Shown here piece after piece: positions 18,654 to 29,405 of a stretch of 64,000 bases of DNA. The notes beneath the pieces were generated by a model. It did not search any database. It had not been told where the DNA came from and saw only the letters and a program-made list of their open reading frames with translations. The position numbers and the translations under genes are program-made. Origin of the DNA: Arsenophonus fragariae (lineage in GTDB: Bacteria > Pseudomonadota > Gammaproteobacteria > Enterobacterales > Enterobacteriaceae); assembly GCA_047291315.1 (NCBI GenBank), contig JBDPYZ010000006.1, positions 65,691-129,690 of the forward strand. The letters run 5' to 3'. Position 1 is the stretch's first letter. Each line of letters opens with the position of its first letter.

Positions 18654-18869
18654 ATATCAAACATCAACACAGGTATTGTTAAATGGTTTAACGCTGATAA
18701 AGGTTTTGGATTTATTTCACCGAAAAATGGCAGTCAGGATGTGTTTGTTCATTATTCTACTATTCAAGGTAACGATTATAAAACGCTATATGAAGGACAG
18801 GAAGTGAATTTTTCAGTATAAAGAGATCATAAAGGATCTTCGGCAACCAATGTTGTCGCGCTCTCATAA
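18654..18869 (+). pseudogene. CspA-family cold shock protein, start and stop lesions
   Basis: The 72-codon reading frame reads NINTGIVKWFNADKGFGFIS, PKNGSQDVFVHYSTIQGN, YEGQEVNFSV-stop-RDH and SSATNVVALS, the full length of a CspE-like RNA chaperone including RNP1 (KGFGFIS) and RNP2 (VFVHY). The start codon is ATA instead of ATG, with a good ttaagga ribosome site ahead, and a CAA has become TAA about 18 codons from the end. Two substitutions, no indels. Confidence 0.85.
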
Positions 18870-18895
18870 AATTAAACTGATTGTATAAACTTTAT

Positions 18896-18937
18896 AACCT
18901 GTCAGCTATTATTACTTATAGTTTCTGTCAGGTTAAG
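18896..18937 (+). terminator. Possible terminator after csp
   Basis: Imperfect stem aacctgtcag / ctgtcaggtt with one T-T mismatch and an 18-base AT-rich loop. No strong T run follows. Confidence 0.35.
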
Positions 18938-19652
18938 AGTGAAATTTTGAGTTTTTAAGCGTTTAATCAATAACAAAAATGATCGCGACGAATATTATTC
19001 GTGGATGTTGGTAAATTGATTACTGATACTCGAATAATAAAAAATCTTTTATTAAATTATATCTAGCTATTATACCTAAATCTGATAGATTTCCGACGAT
19101 CGCTTATTGTTAAAAGTATTATTATGTATTACCCAAAAACTATAAGCAAAATTTTAAGAGTAAAGTGTTAACGCCGATTTTGCAGTTAAGTTTGAACTCA
19201 TCGTATTTCCTGTTTGTAATTGATAATCTTATAATATTGACATTTCAATATTCTTTTTTGCGGTTTCGGTGTCATCAATAACGCTAAATAGGCTATCATT
19301 TCCTATTGTAAAAGAACTTATAAAAAATGTTATCCATAAACTGTTTCTATCAAATTTAATTATGCTTTATTCCTAAAGATAACACACAGATTGTAGATAA
19401 ATAACCGGATAGCTAGATAATCTTTAATCACTTAACAAATAAATTCAAAATAAAGTGTTATAAACATTAGTGACCTCAAGCAGTTTTCCTAATAACTTAT
19501 AGCGATTAGAAATGGATTGGCGGGGTTTTTAAGACAAATGATTTCATAGTTTTTCAAGTTGAAGATTTTTAGTTTCTTTAGCAAAGAGATAAATTATGGA
19601 TCCCAATAAAAAAATTAAGACAAATATCAAAAAGGGAATAAATAATCTATCA
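18938..19652. other. Gene-free AT-rich region
   Basis: No reading frame, RNA gene or repeat that I can support. Probably eroded sequence between csp and the transporter remnant. Confidence 0.5.
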
Positions 19653-19975
19653 TTATCCGACTTTATTCCACCGTTTAAAGACAAAAAAAACTGGACCAAT
19701 AATTTTAGCTGTTGCCCCTATTCCATAGCCCAGTCCTAGAAAAGTAGAACGGATTTTATTAGAGAATATTTCGCCCCAAAAAACGTTAATAATTCCAAAA
19801 GCGCAACAATAAAATCTATTAGGAATAAATCAAAAAATTCCAAGATATTTACGATAACAACCATCCCAATTAGAGATTTTTGATTTTTTGTTAAAGGAAT
19901 AGAATCAAGCTGTTGTATTGATGAGCTGTTTAATTCTATAGGTTGCATGTTTATGTGCCCATTTAGATCACTCAC
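19653..19975 (-). pseudogene. MFS transporter remnant (large internal deletion)
   Basis: Minus-strand start at 19975 reads MSDLNGHINMQPIELNSSSI, then SLIGMVVIVNILEFFDLFLIDFIVA as a first membrane helix of a major-facilitator sugar/metabolite:H+ symporter. After a frameshift the next piece, FWGEIFSNKIRSTFLGLGYG and IGATAKIIGPVF, corresponds to helices 10-11. About two thirds of the gene is missing between them. Confidence 0.7.
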
Positions 19976-20019
19976 ATATTAAACAGTAAATTAATCCCCA
20001 TACTCTTTTCTTTGATTTT

Positions 20020-23000
20020 CTATTTTTGCTCTTCTCCATGATGATGTGAGATGTTGATTCTATCATTTTCTTTTTCCCGTGTCTGGGGTTCTTCTTAGCG
20101 TTGAATATCAGATATTTTCCCATCATAATGTAGTAGTGAAGATTCTAGTGTTATGTCCTGCTTATCATTAATTTTATCTACCTCTATTTCCTTGTGTGAA
20201 CTTTCAGGGATTTCATCTTCATTAATATTCTCGAGTTCAATCACAATCGAATGATCTTTTGTGTCACTTTTTAAGGTTGCATCAAATTGTGACAGCGAAT
20301 AAAGATTGATGTTGTTTTCATCATTACCATTTTTAACACAACATATATTCCATCAGATGCACCTTTGTAAGTGGCGTCTTCTATGTCTGTTTTCCCTGTA
20401 TAAACACCGACTGGAATATGTAAATTTTCGCGATGAATGCCGTGCTCATTGGTTACGGATAATAACAATTCAGGTCTGTCATGGTGGGAAAATCTTGCTA
20501 CTTCAATAAGTGATGGGTCTATTTTTTGTGCCAATTTCGTGTTTCCTATTTCCTTGCTGTTTTCCCATATTCTCACTTCACTTAGGGAGAGTCAGTCTTC
20601 CTATTTGTTATAGGATGTCATGGACTGTAAATCTGTCGACTGATTTTTTAGTAATTGCTTTCATCCACTCATCATCACAAGTAAAGCTGAACATGCTCTT
20701 TTTCCCTTGATAATTCCACGTAGGTATTTATCCATTGCTGCCATTGCGCCATTCTTTTCATAGATAATGACTTAGGGGATAGAGTCACCTTGAGATGAAT
20801 AGCTCGAGATTGCGTAAGTATAATCAAGATGTCGTCTATCGGTAAATTGTTTTGCTGGCTGATAGGTAGCTAGTTTGCCGTTTATTTCAATATAGAGCTT
20901 GTCTTCGTCAATACGCTGAATAATCCCACTATCGTTATTCGCAATGCTGCGGTCTTTATCCGTTGTGGTTATTCGAACTTTTTCGCCTTCTGATACTTCA
21001 ATCGTTTTTCCCTCATAAAGGGCTACCACAGCAGAATTCACTTCAAGTGGTGACAGGTATCTCTTATGATTGTTTTCACGGTCTATCAGGTTCACAATGC
21101 CTTCTTTTGAAGTTCCTGTTATCTGAAAATAGTGTTATTTATTTTTGCAATGTGCCCAATCTGATTTTCCCAGAAATGGATATCTTTCAAATCCGCCTCC
21201 TGACTATTGATGAGTTGAAAAATAGGGATATTTATTGATTTTCCAAAACCATGTTTCTTTTGCATCATGGTATGTATTTTATTTCATTTTGCTCAGCATT
21301 CCGCGGTGTGATAATCACTGTGTTATCCCGAACATCTTTAGTTCGCGATAAAAAATCATCAATCACCATTTTCGAAATAAAATCTGAGGATCCGTTCATA
21401 ACTGAGCTTTCAGAGATAAAGCCGTCTTTATTCTTTGCTACTCTGTCAGGTAACCGGGAGAATAATATCCAGTGATTTTTTTGTATGACCGGCAATGATG
21501 GCTTCAATGGCAGGTTTTAATTTGGGTGTTTGTCTGACGATTTCGTCCATCACGACTTTATCAGCTGCACTACGTTGCCAGGCTAGAAAGTCGCGCATCG
21601 CTCAAAGGTTTTTAGCTGTTTGGTGTCGCCTTAGAGGACGACTCTGCCCGCATTATCTGTAATGTTAATGAGTCGTAATTCTGCTAGTTTTATTGCCTAT
21701 CATTGAGTTTTCGTCAATAATAAAGTAAGATATCTTTATATGATATTTTGAGGTTTTTTTTGATATTTTCCATTAAAAAAACGCGATGGTTTGCGATTTT
21801 ATCCCTGCTGTATTTAATTCTTTGACCGCTTTATGGGTCGGTGCCAGGCCGATGATATTGACATCCTGACGGTTATTTTCAGGGCTTTAGCCACCATTTT
21901 AAACTGGGTGATTTTTCCGACACTAGCGTAACCTTGTATCATTATTGTCTTGTCTTTTAACGTTAAGTCAATCTCGGCGGCTTTTTGTTTACCTTGGGTT
22001 AATCCGGTAAAATTAAGAGGTTTCTTGTTTTGTATTAACGGCAATTGACTGTTTTTACTCTGTAAAATCTGCGAAAGTATTTTCACTTCGTTATCAAAAT
22101 CTTCTTTACGAATAAAGCGTCCATAATGCTCCGTTATTCTGCTCACAACTTTAAAATAACTCTTTTTTGTGCATGTTTTAAATGTTTCCGAACATTCCTC
22201 AAACGAAAAATGACTTAATTTTTCTGCATCGGGGATAACATCCAGGCGGTTAAAGACCATATTTGACTTCGTTAACCTGTCAATAGCGATATTTAGCTGT
22301 TTGTTAATCTCGGTGGTGGCATTATTTTTTTGCGAAGAGGATAGCTTTTATAAATGACTCATTGCCTTGTTGGATATCAGAAAGAACCGTGGTGCTGATA
22401 TCGCTTTACTGCAATCTTTTTGGGATGGCGTCGTTATCCAAGCTTGTTATGCCGATAGTGTTCTTACACTGCGTCTTATCTGGTTGGTGGTCGTATTATT
22501 GTCCTCTTTTTCATTTAATACCTCGAAAACCGGTTGATTTTTGTTAAGGCTATAACCAAACGTCTCACAGTAATGGTATTCGAGGGTGTTCTCAGCTTTC
22601 GGGGTAAATGCGGTTTTTTGCCGTGTTCATCTTTCATGATAATTTTATCGGCAAATAGAAAGGTACCTTTCTTAAGCTCGGCAATGGTAAATGTTTTTCC
22701 TGCTTGAATATTCTGACCAAATGTGCCGGTTGATTTTACTTTATCGCCTTCTATCAGATCCATTTATTGTATTTTGAAGAGGCGAAAATGACTGTCAATT
22801 TTATTGACCGATAATGCGCTGATTTGGCCTTCGGTATTTTATAACAACAGTTTATTTCTTTGTTTACTAATCCATTTTATCTGATATTGCTGTCTTTCAT
22901 TTTCTGTGGTGCGTTCCAGTATCATGCATATTTTATAGGTGTTGCGCTGATTTCGGTTGGGTACATCCAAGAACACCAATTTTTTGTTCTCAGACAGTAA

Positions 23001-24290
23001 TCCTTTTTCGATTAAAATATTGCATGTTTTTGTTGTTATTGCTTCTTTTGTTAGGTTATTACCTGCATGAATGATTATGTCTTTATTTAAGGCGTAAAAA
23101 TTAGCAAAATGATTGACTGTGGTATGAATTCTGCTTTCTTTATCCTGGTCAGATCTAAAATAGAGGCGTTTATCGGTTCGGCTCCGAGGGTTTTGGCTAT
23201 TTCACTGTAGAGGCCAATGTTTTTACGGCTGGCACTGTTTAATGCAATAACTGTGCCGCCATCTGTATACGAACGAACAAGTAATGACTCTACTTTGTTA
23301 AGGGGGAATGTTCAGACTGCTAAATACCGATTAATTACCGTTTGTTGTTATTTTTTTAAATTTTCCCTTAAATAGTCATCAATGCTGATGTTTGTTACTT
23401 TTTTATCTAAATGTACCTGTAATTTACCGCTAATTTTTTTATTAGGGCTAATGATGACGGTGTTTAGCTTATTTTCTTTTGCCAGGCTATAAATTTCCTC
23501 GATTACCTTAATTTCAGGCGCAAATCCGCCTTTAAGATTAATCAGATTAAATCTGATATTATTTTGAGGGATATTTTTTGCTAACACACTTTCTTTTTTT
23601 GTCTGTAGTCAATTTTTACTATATACCTCAACTGATGAATTAAAGTACTGACGTTATTTTCCTGTTTAAGATGGTTTTTGTGGTTAAAAGGCTGCTTTCA
23701 GGATTAAGCTGCACGAAGTTGCCCTGTTCAATCTCTTTCTTGATTTTTCAGTACACAACGTTTCTAACACTTCCTGTTGGCAGGGAATGCGATTAATGAC
23801 ATGGGTTAATAAAATGCATCATAGGAAAACCGCGTTTTTTATCAGACGGCGCTTTAATGGGTTATATAATAGCCTCTTTAAGGTCAACCTCTGGTGTTGA
23901 TGAGTTGACTATTTCTATTTTTTCACTTTATCTGCTGAATAACCGGTTTTTGCTAGCGTTGATTACCACTATTTTTGGACTTTCTCGATATTTTTAAAGG
24001 CTTTCGCTTTACCGGTAGCTAACACGGCTGCAATTTTTTGTTTAGCCGAAGCCATTTCGCCAACGGCCTCAACAATCTCTTTTCGCCTCAATGAAAAGAG
24101 CTCTGTTGGAACACCTTCACCAAACCATTGCGTCCCTTCTTCACCGACAAAGTAATAGTTACCTTTTTTTCATAATAGTTTGCAGTGGGGGCACTGCCGC
24201 CACTTGGGATATTCTTGACCTAGAGTATAGGTTAAACCTCCTTTTCTGTGCTTTTTTCATGCTTGAGGTTGCTGTTTGTCTCCTATGCGC
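20020..24290 (-). pseudogene. traI: F-type TraI relaxase-helicase, decayed
   Basis: TraI nicks oriT and unwinds DNA during F-type conjugation. On the minus strand the start near 24240 shows TANYYEKK then NYYFVGEEGTQWFGEG, the relaxase N-terminus. Most of the relaxase domain is gone. Further along are the second helicase Walker A with a substitution (MIQGYASVGKITQFK, normally GKTTQF, near 21950), SHFSFEECSETFK, IVNLIDRENNHKRYLSPLE, LDYTYAISSYSSQGDS (motif V, near 20800), and NTYVELSREKEHVQLYL (motif VI). The C-terminus LPVGVYTGKT-type segment and a charged tail end at 20020. Ten or more frameshifts or stops. Length 4.3 kb against 5.3 kb in F. Confidence 0.88.
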
Positions 24291-24429
24291 GGTTATCTAG
24301 GTTGTTTTCCTCTATTTCTAATACCCGTTTACCTGTTTTTGCCGTGCCATAGTAATTAACCGATTCAATATAATGAGAAGATTCAGGTGGCGTCATTTCA
24401 ATCATCTGTAGGTTATTGGTCTGATTCAT

Positions 24430-24905
24430 TGCGTTGACCGGTTACCAGTTTATCTGCTTTTCTTTCAATCATTGACCTATCCAGTTATTGCTCAATCTGA
24501 CTATCAAAAATCGCGGCAACATTGTGCTCAATGTTCCCTACCGCAATCGTTTTATACTGTTTGTATGCTGAGGTCAGTTTGACAATCGGCACATCCCCCA
24601 AGAGCGAGACCACGCACTGTAAATCATCTAAATTTTGAATATCTGAGAAATTGATAATCTTTTCACGAGTATCTTCTTTGGAAAAGTTTACCCCATCACG
24701 TATCGTATCGATACCATAGCTATTACTGGTCACGGAATTTCAGTAAACCGGCTTCACCCAGTTCTTTTATACCCATTGAGCGACATTGCCACTGTGGACA
24801 CGAAAATAAAGTGTGGTGTTAATGTTGACCAAATCCCAGATAGTGGGCTTCGGAGAGATAATCGAGAATGACGGGCAGTTTATGCAGGCAGGGTAACTCA
24901 TCTAA
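24430..24905 (-). pseudogene. traD: F-type TraD coupling protein, C-terminal fragment
   Basis: Reads DELPCLHKLPVILDYLSEA (F TraD has DELPTLHKLPDLVEILPEA), then after a deletion NVAQWV and NSYGIDTIRDGVNFS, REKIINFSDIQNLDDLQCVV and LLGDVPIVKLTSAYKQY, matching the C-terminal third of F TraD. The ATPase Walker motifs are absent. It sits immediately upstream of traI as in F, but its 5' end is fused to a traU fragment near 24910, marking a deletion of trbC-traN-...-traG. Confidence 0.82.
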
Positions 24906-24909
24906 CACT

Positions 24910-25380
24910 GCTCAGATACATCGTTCTCGGCTGGGGGGGCAACGCCAATATTGATTGTATAGTGATATTAAGCTAGCTAAAAGCGGATATTTGTACCAGT
25001 GAACGTGATAAATCCCGCCTGGGTCTTCATTGATCCCTTTGGTGCCCTTTTCTCGACGCCAATCTTTCCAATCGGGATAGTAAATCCACCCATATTGACC
25101 ATGCACATAGATCAGGGCACGGGTAACATAGGTCATGGCAAACTGCTCCCAAAAACCAATCGGAATGACCAATGTACTGAAATAACGGCGGCTGTGCCAG
25201 ACATACCTGAATGGGTTATGAGGTATTTGGTGTATCCAGTAACTAACTACCACTTAATCCAAGATTACCGAAGCTAATTAGAAACAGACAACGCCAGCAA
25301 ATATCGATGATGGGATTGACCAAACGACCCTCACACAATGACGTTTTCGCTGACAGTATCTCGGATTAAGCCGCAAAAAA
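24910..25380 (-). pseudogene. traU: F-type TraU fragment
   Basis: Minus strand: CEGRLVNPIIDICWRCLF (F: CEGRFVNPITDICWSCIF), then after frameshifts VIPIGFWEQFAMTYVTR, a tryptophan-rich WIYYPDWKDWRREKGT, and GIYHVHWYKYPLLASL, all close to TraU, a periplasmic protein needed for DNA transfer. The C-terminal 60 percent is missing at the junction with traD. Non-functional. Confidence 0.85.
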
Positions 25381-25411
25381 GCTAACAGCATGTATAAGAG
25401 GCGTGTTTTCA

Positions 25412-26056
25412 TTATTCCCCTCGACCTGCTTTTTCAACGGCAACTAATAACGTTTTTTTATCCACCATACCCGTTAAAATCGTGGTGTTTTCCTCAGCAG
25501 GATTAGCAAAATTGACAATAATAAAAGTGGGAAGCTTTTTAATATTTAACTGGTTAGCGTAATGTGCCGTTACGAGTGACATAACATCATTATCAATGGC
25601 AGTATTCGCTAATTCAGTTTGAATATCCGTAAGAGATACTTTAGATTTTTCTATTGCTTGCTGAACATTAGCGTTTTTAAATAACTCAATAAAATATTTT
25701 AAAAATGCCGTTTCTCCTCCTCTATGCCAAACCATCAATTCCGTCTGTGCACCTAAAATAGATTGTTCTGATTTATCCGGTAAATTTTTAAAAACAAATC
25801 GGATATCAGTATGTGTTTTTGCCAGATTTAAAATCATCGGTGCCATCTTTGCACAAGACTTACAATGATAGTTATATAGCACAATAACACCCATCCTAGC
25901 CTTTTCATTTAAAACGGGTGTTAATTTTCCTATGTACATTTCGTAAGCTTCGACCATTCTTTTAATGTTTCGCGAAGATAATGATGTTTCTGCCAGTGAA
26001 ACCATTGGCAGCAAAAATGTGCCGAGCAGTAATCCGATAGTGAGATGTCTTTTCAT
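25412..26056 (-). CDS. DsbA/ScsC-like periplasmic thiol-disulfide protein
   Basis: A 214-aa secreted thioredoxin-fold protein: signal peptide MKRHLTIGLLLGTFLLPMVS ending SLA, an N-terminal helical region (RNIKRMVEAYEMYIGKLTPV), the active site YNYHCKSCAKMAP with a CKSC redox pair, and cis-Pro region KKLPTFIIVN. Such proteins oxidise or isomerise disulfides in conjugation proteins such as TraU and TraW; F-like regions often carry one. The start at 26056 is chosen because atggaaaaaatt before it supplies a ribosome site; 26068 is an alternative. It lies between traW and traU remnants yet is fully open. Confidence 0.85.
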   Translation of the reverse strand: MKRHLTIGLLLGTFLLPMVSLAETSLSSRNIKRMVEAYEMYIGKLTPVLNEKARMGVIVLYNYHCKSCAKMAPMILNLAKTHTDIRFVFKNLPDKSEQSILGAQTELMVWHRGGETAFLKYFIELFKNANVQQAIEKSKVSLTDIQTELANTAIDNDVMSLVTAHYANQLNIKKLPTFIIVNFANPAEENTTILTGMVDKKTLLVAVEKAGRGE

Positions 26057-26079
26057 AATTTTTTCCATTTTGAGTGTAT

Positions 26080-26330
26080 AGTTTCATTGTACTAACACCT
26101 CAGTAATTCGTAGTAACGATTCGTTCGGCATTTCATCCACCACACTGGGTAATTTTCTATGCCAAACCGGTCAAAAAACCACCCTGGTCAAAGTAGAGAC
26201 GCTGATTTAAGGTCTCTGCTATCGTTTTTATATTGCCGTTCATCAAAATGATTTTACTGATGGCGGTTGCCGGTTTTTGCGTTGTTAAACCGCTACCAGA
26301 GCAATGGAATTATTGTCTAACAGACCACAT
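26080..26330 (-). pseudogene. traW: F-type TraW, C-terminal fragment
   Basis: Minus strand reads IILMNGNIKTIAETLNQRLY, FDQGGFLTGLA, then in another frame SVVDEMPNESLLRITEVLVQ and a stop just before the DsbA-like gene. This is the thioredoxin-like C-terminal segment of TraW (usual form YFDQGG...FGI..VPA). The N-terminus is replaced by an IS91-like end. Confidence 0.7.
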
Positions 26331-26364
26331 CGAATAGAAAGAAAACGATGGTCACAAACCTCAA

Positions 26365-26525
26365 CCGAGGATTAGTGCACCTAAAATCGGGATTTTAGAT
26401 TAAAAAAAACACGATCAGATGAAATCTTAACTAGAAACAGACTCAATAAACTTATTTTGTCACTTTTTAGCAATAATCGATGTGTTTTAATCTTCACTTA
26501 AAATCGACTCAATTTCCTAACCATC
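26365..26525. mobile_element. Isolated terminal segment of IS91-like element
   Basis: About 160 bases (aaaatcgggattttagatta to gactcaatttcctaacca) recur nearly unchanged at 30228-30385 and 49145-49283, in both cases at the 3' end of IS91-like transposase remnants. Here no transposase precedes it, so it is a solo end that interrupts traW. Confidence 0.75.
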
Positions 26526-26747
26526 AAGATATTGTTATTGATGGCGGGGATTACAGCTTATTTTTATTGAGATTATAACGGATAGAATGAAAGTAGAAAT
26601 TACTTTATAAAGAATGATGAAAAGCGCCGTCAGTCAGGTTATTTTTCCACATCATTGTTGTATTAATATAATTCTGATAGAAGTTTCAGCTAATACTGAA
26701 GAGATGAAGAACCTTGCAAACGTGATTTTACCCCAATTTTTCAACTT
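26526..26747. other. Non-coding gap
   Basis: No gene or repeat recognised between the IS91 end and the VUT-family remnant. Confidence 0.4.
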
Positions 26748-27130
26748 CTAGAACATAATCGTATTAATTAGGGTACTCATCCATAGAAATATGAAAATTA
26801 TTCCCATGATTGTTGGTCGATCTTTTATAGACTGAAAATAATCTTGGGGTTCTCCTAAGCTTGAAAGAATAAAATCCAGAAAAACAAGTAAAATATCACA
26901 AAGCAAACCATAACGGACGGCGGTATTAGCAAATAGTTTCCCATAAAGTTCTTGCATAATATTGGTTGGTGAAAATGTCAATGGGAAGACTATAAGTCCC
27001 ATTGACAGGTCTAATGGGTAGCCAAATATCAATATTGTTTTATGATTAAAGAATAAAAGCGTTGCGGAACTCAAAGCTATGCAAAAGAGAACAGGTAAAA
27101 AATTCTACCATGACCAGAATCAGTTGTTTT
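26748..27130 (-). pseudogene. VUT-family (YhhQ-like) transporter remnant
   Basis: Minus strand reads SSATLLFFNHKTILIFGYPL, SMGLIVFPLTFSPTNIMQEL and YGKLFANTAVRYGLLCDIL, the conserved FPLTFxxTDIIxExYG core of vitamin-uptake/queuosine precursor transporters. The conserved D of TD is N here. It stops after 108 residues against about 220 usual, and the 5' end is out of frame. Probably a truncated pseudogene. Confidence 0.7.
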
Positions 27131-27523
27131 ACCAAAAAAATATCAAGTATCTTAAGTTTAAGATCAATAATTATTTTAAGTTGTTAATATTATTGGAATA
27201 ATTTTTGAGTTTATTTCGGAAGCTATTCTTTTTCCAGCTTTATTTGATATTTTTTATTGTCTTTCCAATTTGTTAACCTGACGATTTTCATATTATAGTT
27301 TCTTAGGTAAAAACAGAATATTCCTTCTTTTTTTAAAGCAGTATTATTAATAAATAACATAATCATTTTTTACAAGAAAAGTGGAAAAATTAATATTTCA
27401 CATCATCATGAAGAAGAGTAAAAATAGAAAATTAAAGAAAAAGAGTATGGCGATTAACTTATTTAGTTAATCATTGAAATCTGTGACTTGGGGTAAATTC
27501 ATCCACCAGATGAGGTGAAAAAT
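27131..27523. other. AT-rich region upstream of luxR
   Basis: No gene seen. It must contain the promoter of the LuxR-type gene, but no clear boxes or lux-box palindrome could be assigned. Confidence 0.4.
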
Positions 27524-28300
27524 ATGGAGAAAACCCTGTCGCCATCACTTATAATAGGAAAAAATATAATGACTAAAAAATTTTTTTCGAATACAGGAAA
27601 AAATAATTATATAAAGCAACATTTGGATAAACAATTAGCTAAATATGACAAGGTAAACTACGTCTACGCTGTAATGAATAAAAAAAACACAGATGACATG
27701 ATGATTATTAGTGATTTATCTGATGATCTTATCAATAATTATCTTAACAAGAAAACTCAAGACATTGATCCTGTCATTATTAAAGCATTAAATCGTATTT
27801 CGTCTTTTTCTTGGGATGAAAATATTAAAATTAACTCCATATGGCCAGTTAAAAAAGTCTTTGAACCAATAAAAATGCTTAATATTAGCGGTTATGCTTT
27901 TATTTTGCATGATCACCTTAATAACTTAGCCATACTATCTCTATACATAGATAAATTTTTAATAAAAGATATTAGTTTTTTTATCAATAGTAATAAAGAT
28001 GAACTTCAGGGATTATTAATTCATACCCATGAAATGCTTCTTTCTTTATATCAGAATGAAAATACAACTGAAAAAATTATATTTTCTCTCCGTGAATCAG
28101 AAGTCCTTTACTGGTGTAGCATTGGGAAAACTTATTCAGAAATTGGTATTATACTTAATATAAGTGCTAACACTGTAAAATTTCATATGGGAAATATTGT
28201 AAAAAAACTTGGGGTCATTAATGCGAAGCATGCCATCAGCTTAAGCGTAAAACTTAACCTTGTTTCTCACCCAACAGATAAAAGTAATAAAATAACATAA
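27524..28300 (+). CDS. LuxR-family solo quorum-sensing regulator
   Basis: A 258-aa protein with an N-terminal autoinducer-binding domain (about residues 35-165: VNYVYAVMNKK, YLNKKTQDIDPVIIKALN and FSWDE, typical conserved D-P and W-D positions) and a C-terminal LuxR helix-turn-helix (about 185-246: LRESEVLYWCSIGKTYSEIG, NISANTVKFHMGNIVKKLGV). ATG 27524 is used because gagg lies eight bases before it; GTG 27515 is possible. No luxI-type synthase is nearby, so it is a solo that may sense signals from other bacteria or the host. Intact. Confidence 0.9.
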   Translation: MEKTLSPSLIIGKNIMTKKFFSNTGKNNYIKQHLDKQLAKYDKVNYVYAVMNKKNTDDMMIISDLSDDLINNYLNKKTQDIDPVIIKALNRISSFSWDENIKINSIWPVKKVFEPIKMLNISGYAFILHDHLNNLAILSLYIDKFLIKDISFFINSNKDELQGLLIHTHEMLLSLYQNENTTEKIIFSLRESEVLYWCSIGKTYSEIGIILNISANTVKFHMGNIVKKLGVINAKHAISLSVKLNLVSHPTDKSNKIT

Positions 28301-28366
28301 AAAATCGATCGTTAAGTGGTTCTTCTATCACCTACCAGCTATCGCAGCAACGGCTTTAAAAACAGA

Positions 28367-28966
28367 TCAGTTCTGAGGATCACGCCAAACCGGATATAAT
28401 TTAGGAAAACCCTCAATACTTATCGGGGAGCCAGCATCAATATACCCCCATCTTCTAATCAGGGTTCGTGTGCTAAACCTTGTACATTCAGCGTAACAAG
28501 GTAAGTTATCCTTATCAAGGATAACATTAAATTCACTGAATAAATCACCCACTAAGCCTCTACCTCGGCACGAACGCTTTACTGCAAGAAGAGAAATATA
28601 ATAGTGAGGAAAGGTTTGTGGATGATATTTCTCAAGTCCGTCTATAAACGCCACTGCTTTTGAATAGTCTCCTCCGCACACTTTGCGTAGCTGATTATCA
28701 ATCATAGTAAGCTCTTCTTTGGTCATTGCCATAGCTTCAGGTCGAAAATAGACCAAGGCCCCAGCATCATTTTCTGCAAGAAGTATACCTCCATATTTGC
28801 TGGCAAAATTAACGTAAATACGAAAAAAATTCCGTAATACATCAATAAGGCTTTCAGGATCACGACCTGTGAATATAAGCTGGTGTACTGGTTCTTCAGA
28901 AAATGCTATCGCCAGAAGATCACATACATTTTCCAGCTCAGTATCTTTCGCATGTCTACATTTCAT
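28367..28966 (-). CDS. GNAT-family N-acetyltransferase
   Basis: A 199-aa protein with the acetyl-CoA binding motif LLAVKRSCRGRGLVGDLFSE near residues 126-145 (V-x-x-x-x-RGxG pattern) and a C-terminal YAECTRFSTRTLIRRWGYID, as in Gcn5-related acetyltransferases. The substrate is unknown; the N-terminal half has the FSEEPVHQLIF segment seen in amine or antibiotic acetyltransferase-like members. Its base composition is less A+T-rich than the flanking genes, suggesting separate origin. Intact, divergent from the next gene. Confidence 0.82.
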   Translation of the reverse strand: MKCRHAKDTELENVCDLLAIAFSEEPVHQLIFTGRDPESLIDVLRNFFRIYVNFASKYGGILLAENDAGALVYFRPEAMAMTKEELTMIDNQLRKVCGGDYSKAVAFIDGLEKYHPQTFPHYYISLLAVKRSCRGRGLVGDLFSEFNVILDKDNLPCYAECTRFSTRTLIRRWGYIDAGSPISIEGFPKLYPVWRDPQN

Positions 28967-29188
28967 TGTTATTCCTTATTATCATTAAAAATATGAAAAC
29001 AAACTAATAGATAGCAAAATTATAACTATAGTGAGGTGATTAATTTAAATTTTTAATTAATATAAATATTGTTCACATCAGGAAAAATGCTTCAAAAAAT
29101 AAATAATAAGGGGTTCTAATTTTGAACCCCAACAATAAATCGCCTTTTAGTTTTTCCTGGTTACCTCTCTTAATCAGGAAAAATTATT

Positions 29189-29392
29189 GTGATTAACATA
29201 AGTAAGCACAGAACAACATTTCAGCGACTACAGCCAGGTATGTTCGTTTTTTACAACGAAGAAGTTGTTAAAATAATAAGATTACGAGAGCGTAAATTAA
29301 CCGAAAAAGGCTTGTTCTACCATTTTGATGTTAATGGCGGAAACGGAAGCTTGATAGGTGAAAGTGGAAAGAAGATATTTGTTACTAACTAA
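29189..29392 (+). CDS. Small hypothetical protein, possibly SH3-like
   Basis: A 67-aa protein from GTG 29189 (aggaa upstream) starting with ISKHRTTFQRLQPGMFVFYN, followed by EEVVKIIRLRER. A degraded relative with the same upstream region lies at 41621-41720. The PGMFVFYNEEVVKI pattern could form a small beta barrel, but no family is recognised. Confidence 0.5.
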   Translation: MINISKHRTTFQRLQPGMFVFYNEEVVKIIRLRERKLTEKGLFYHFDVNGGNGSLIGESGKKIFVTN

Positions 29393-29405
29393 ATGGAATT
29401 ATTAA

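Noticed and set aside
29189..29392. Toxin or antitoxin call for the 67-aa protein
   Set aside because: No partner gene and no motif to support it.
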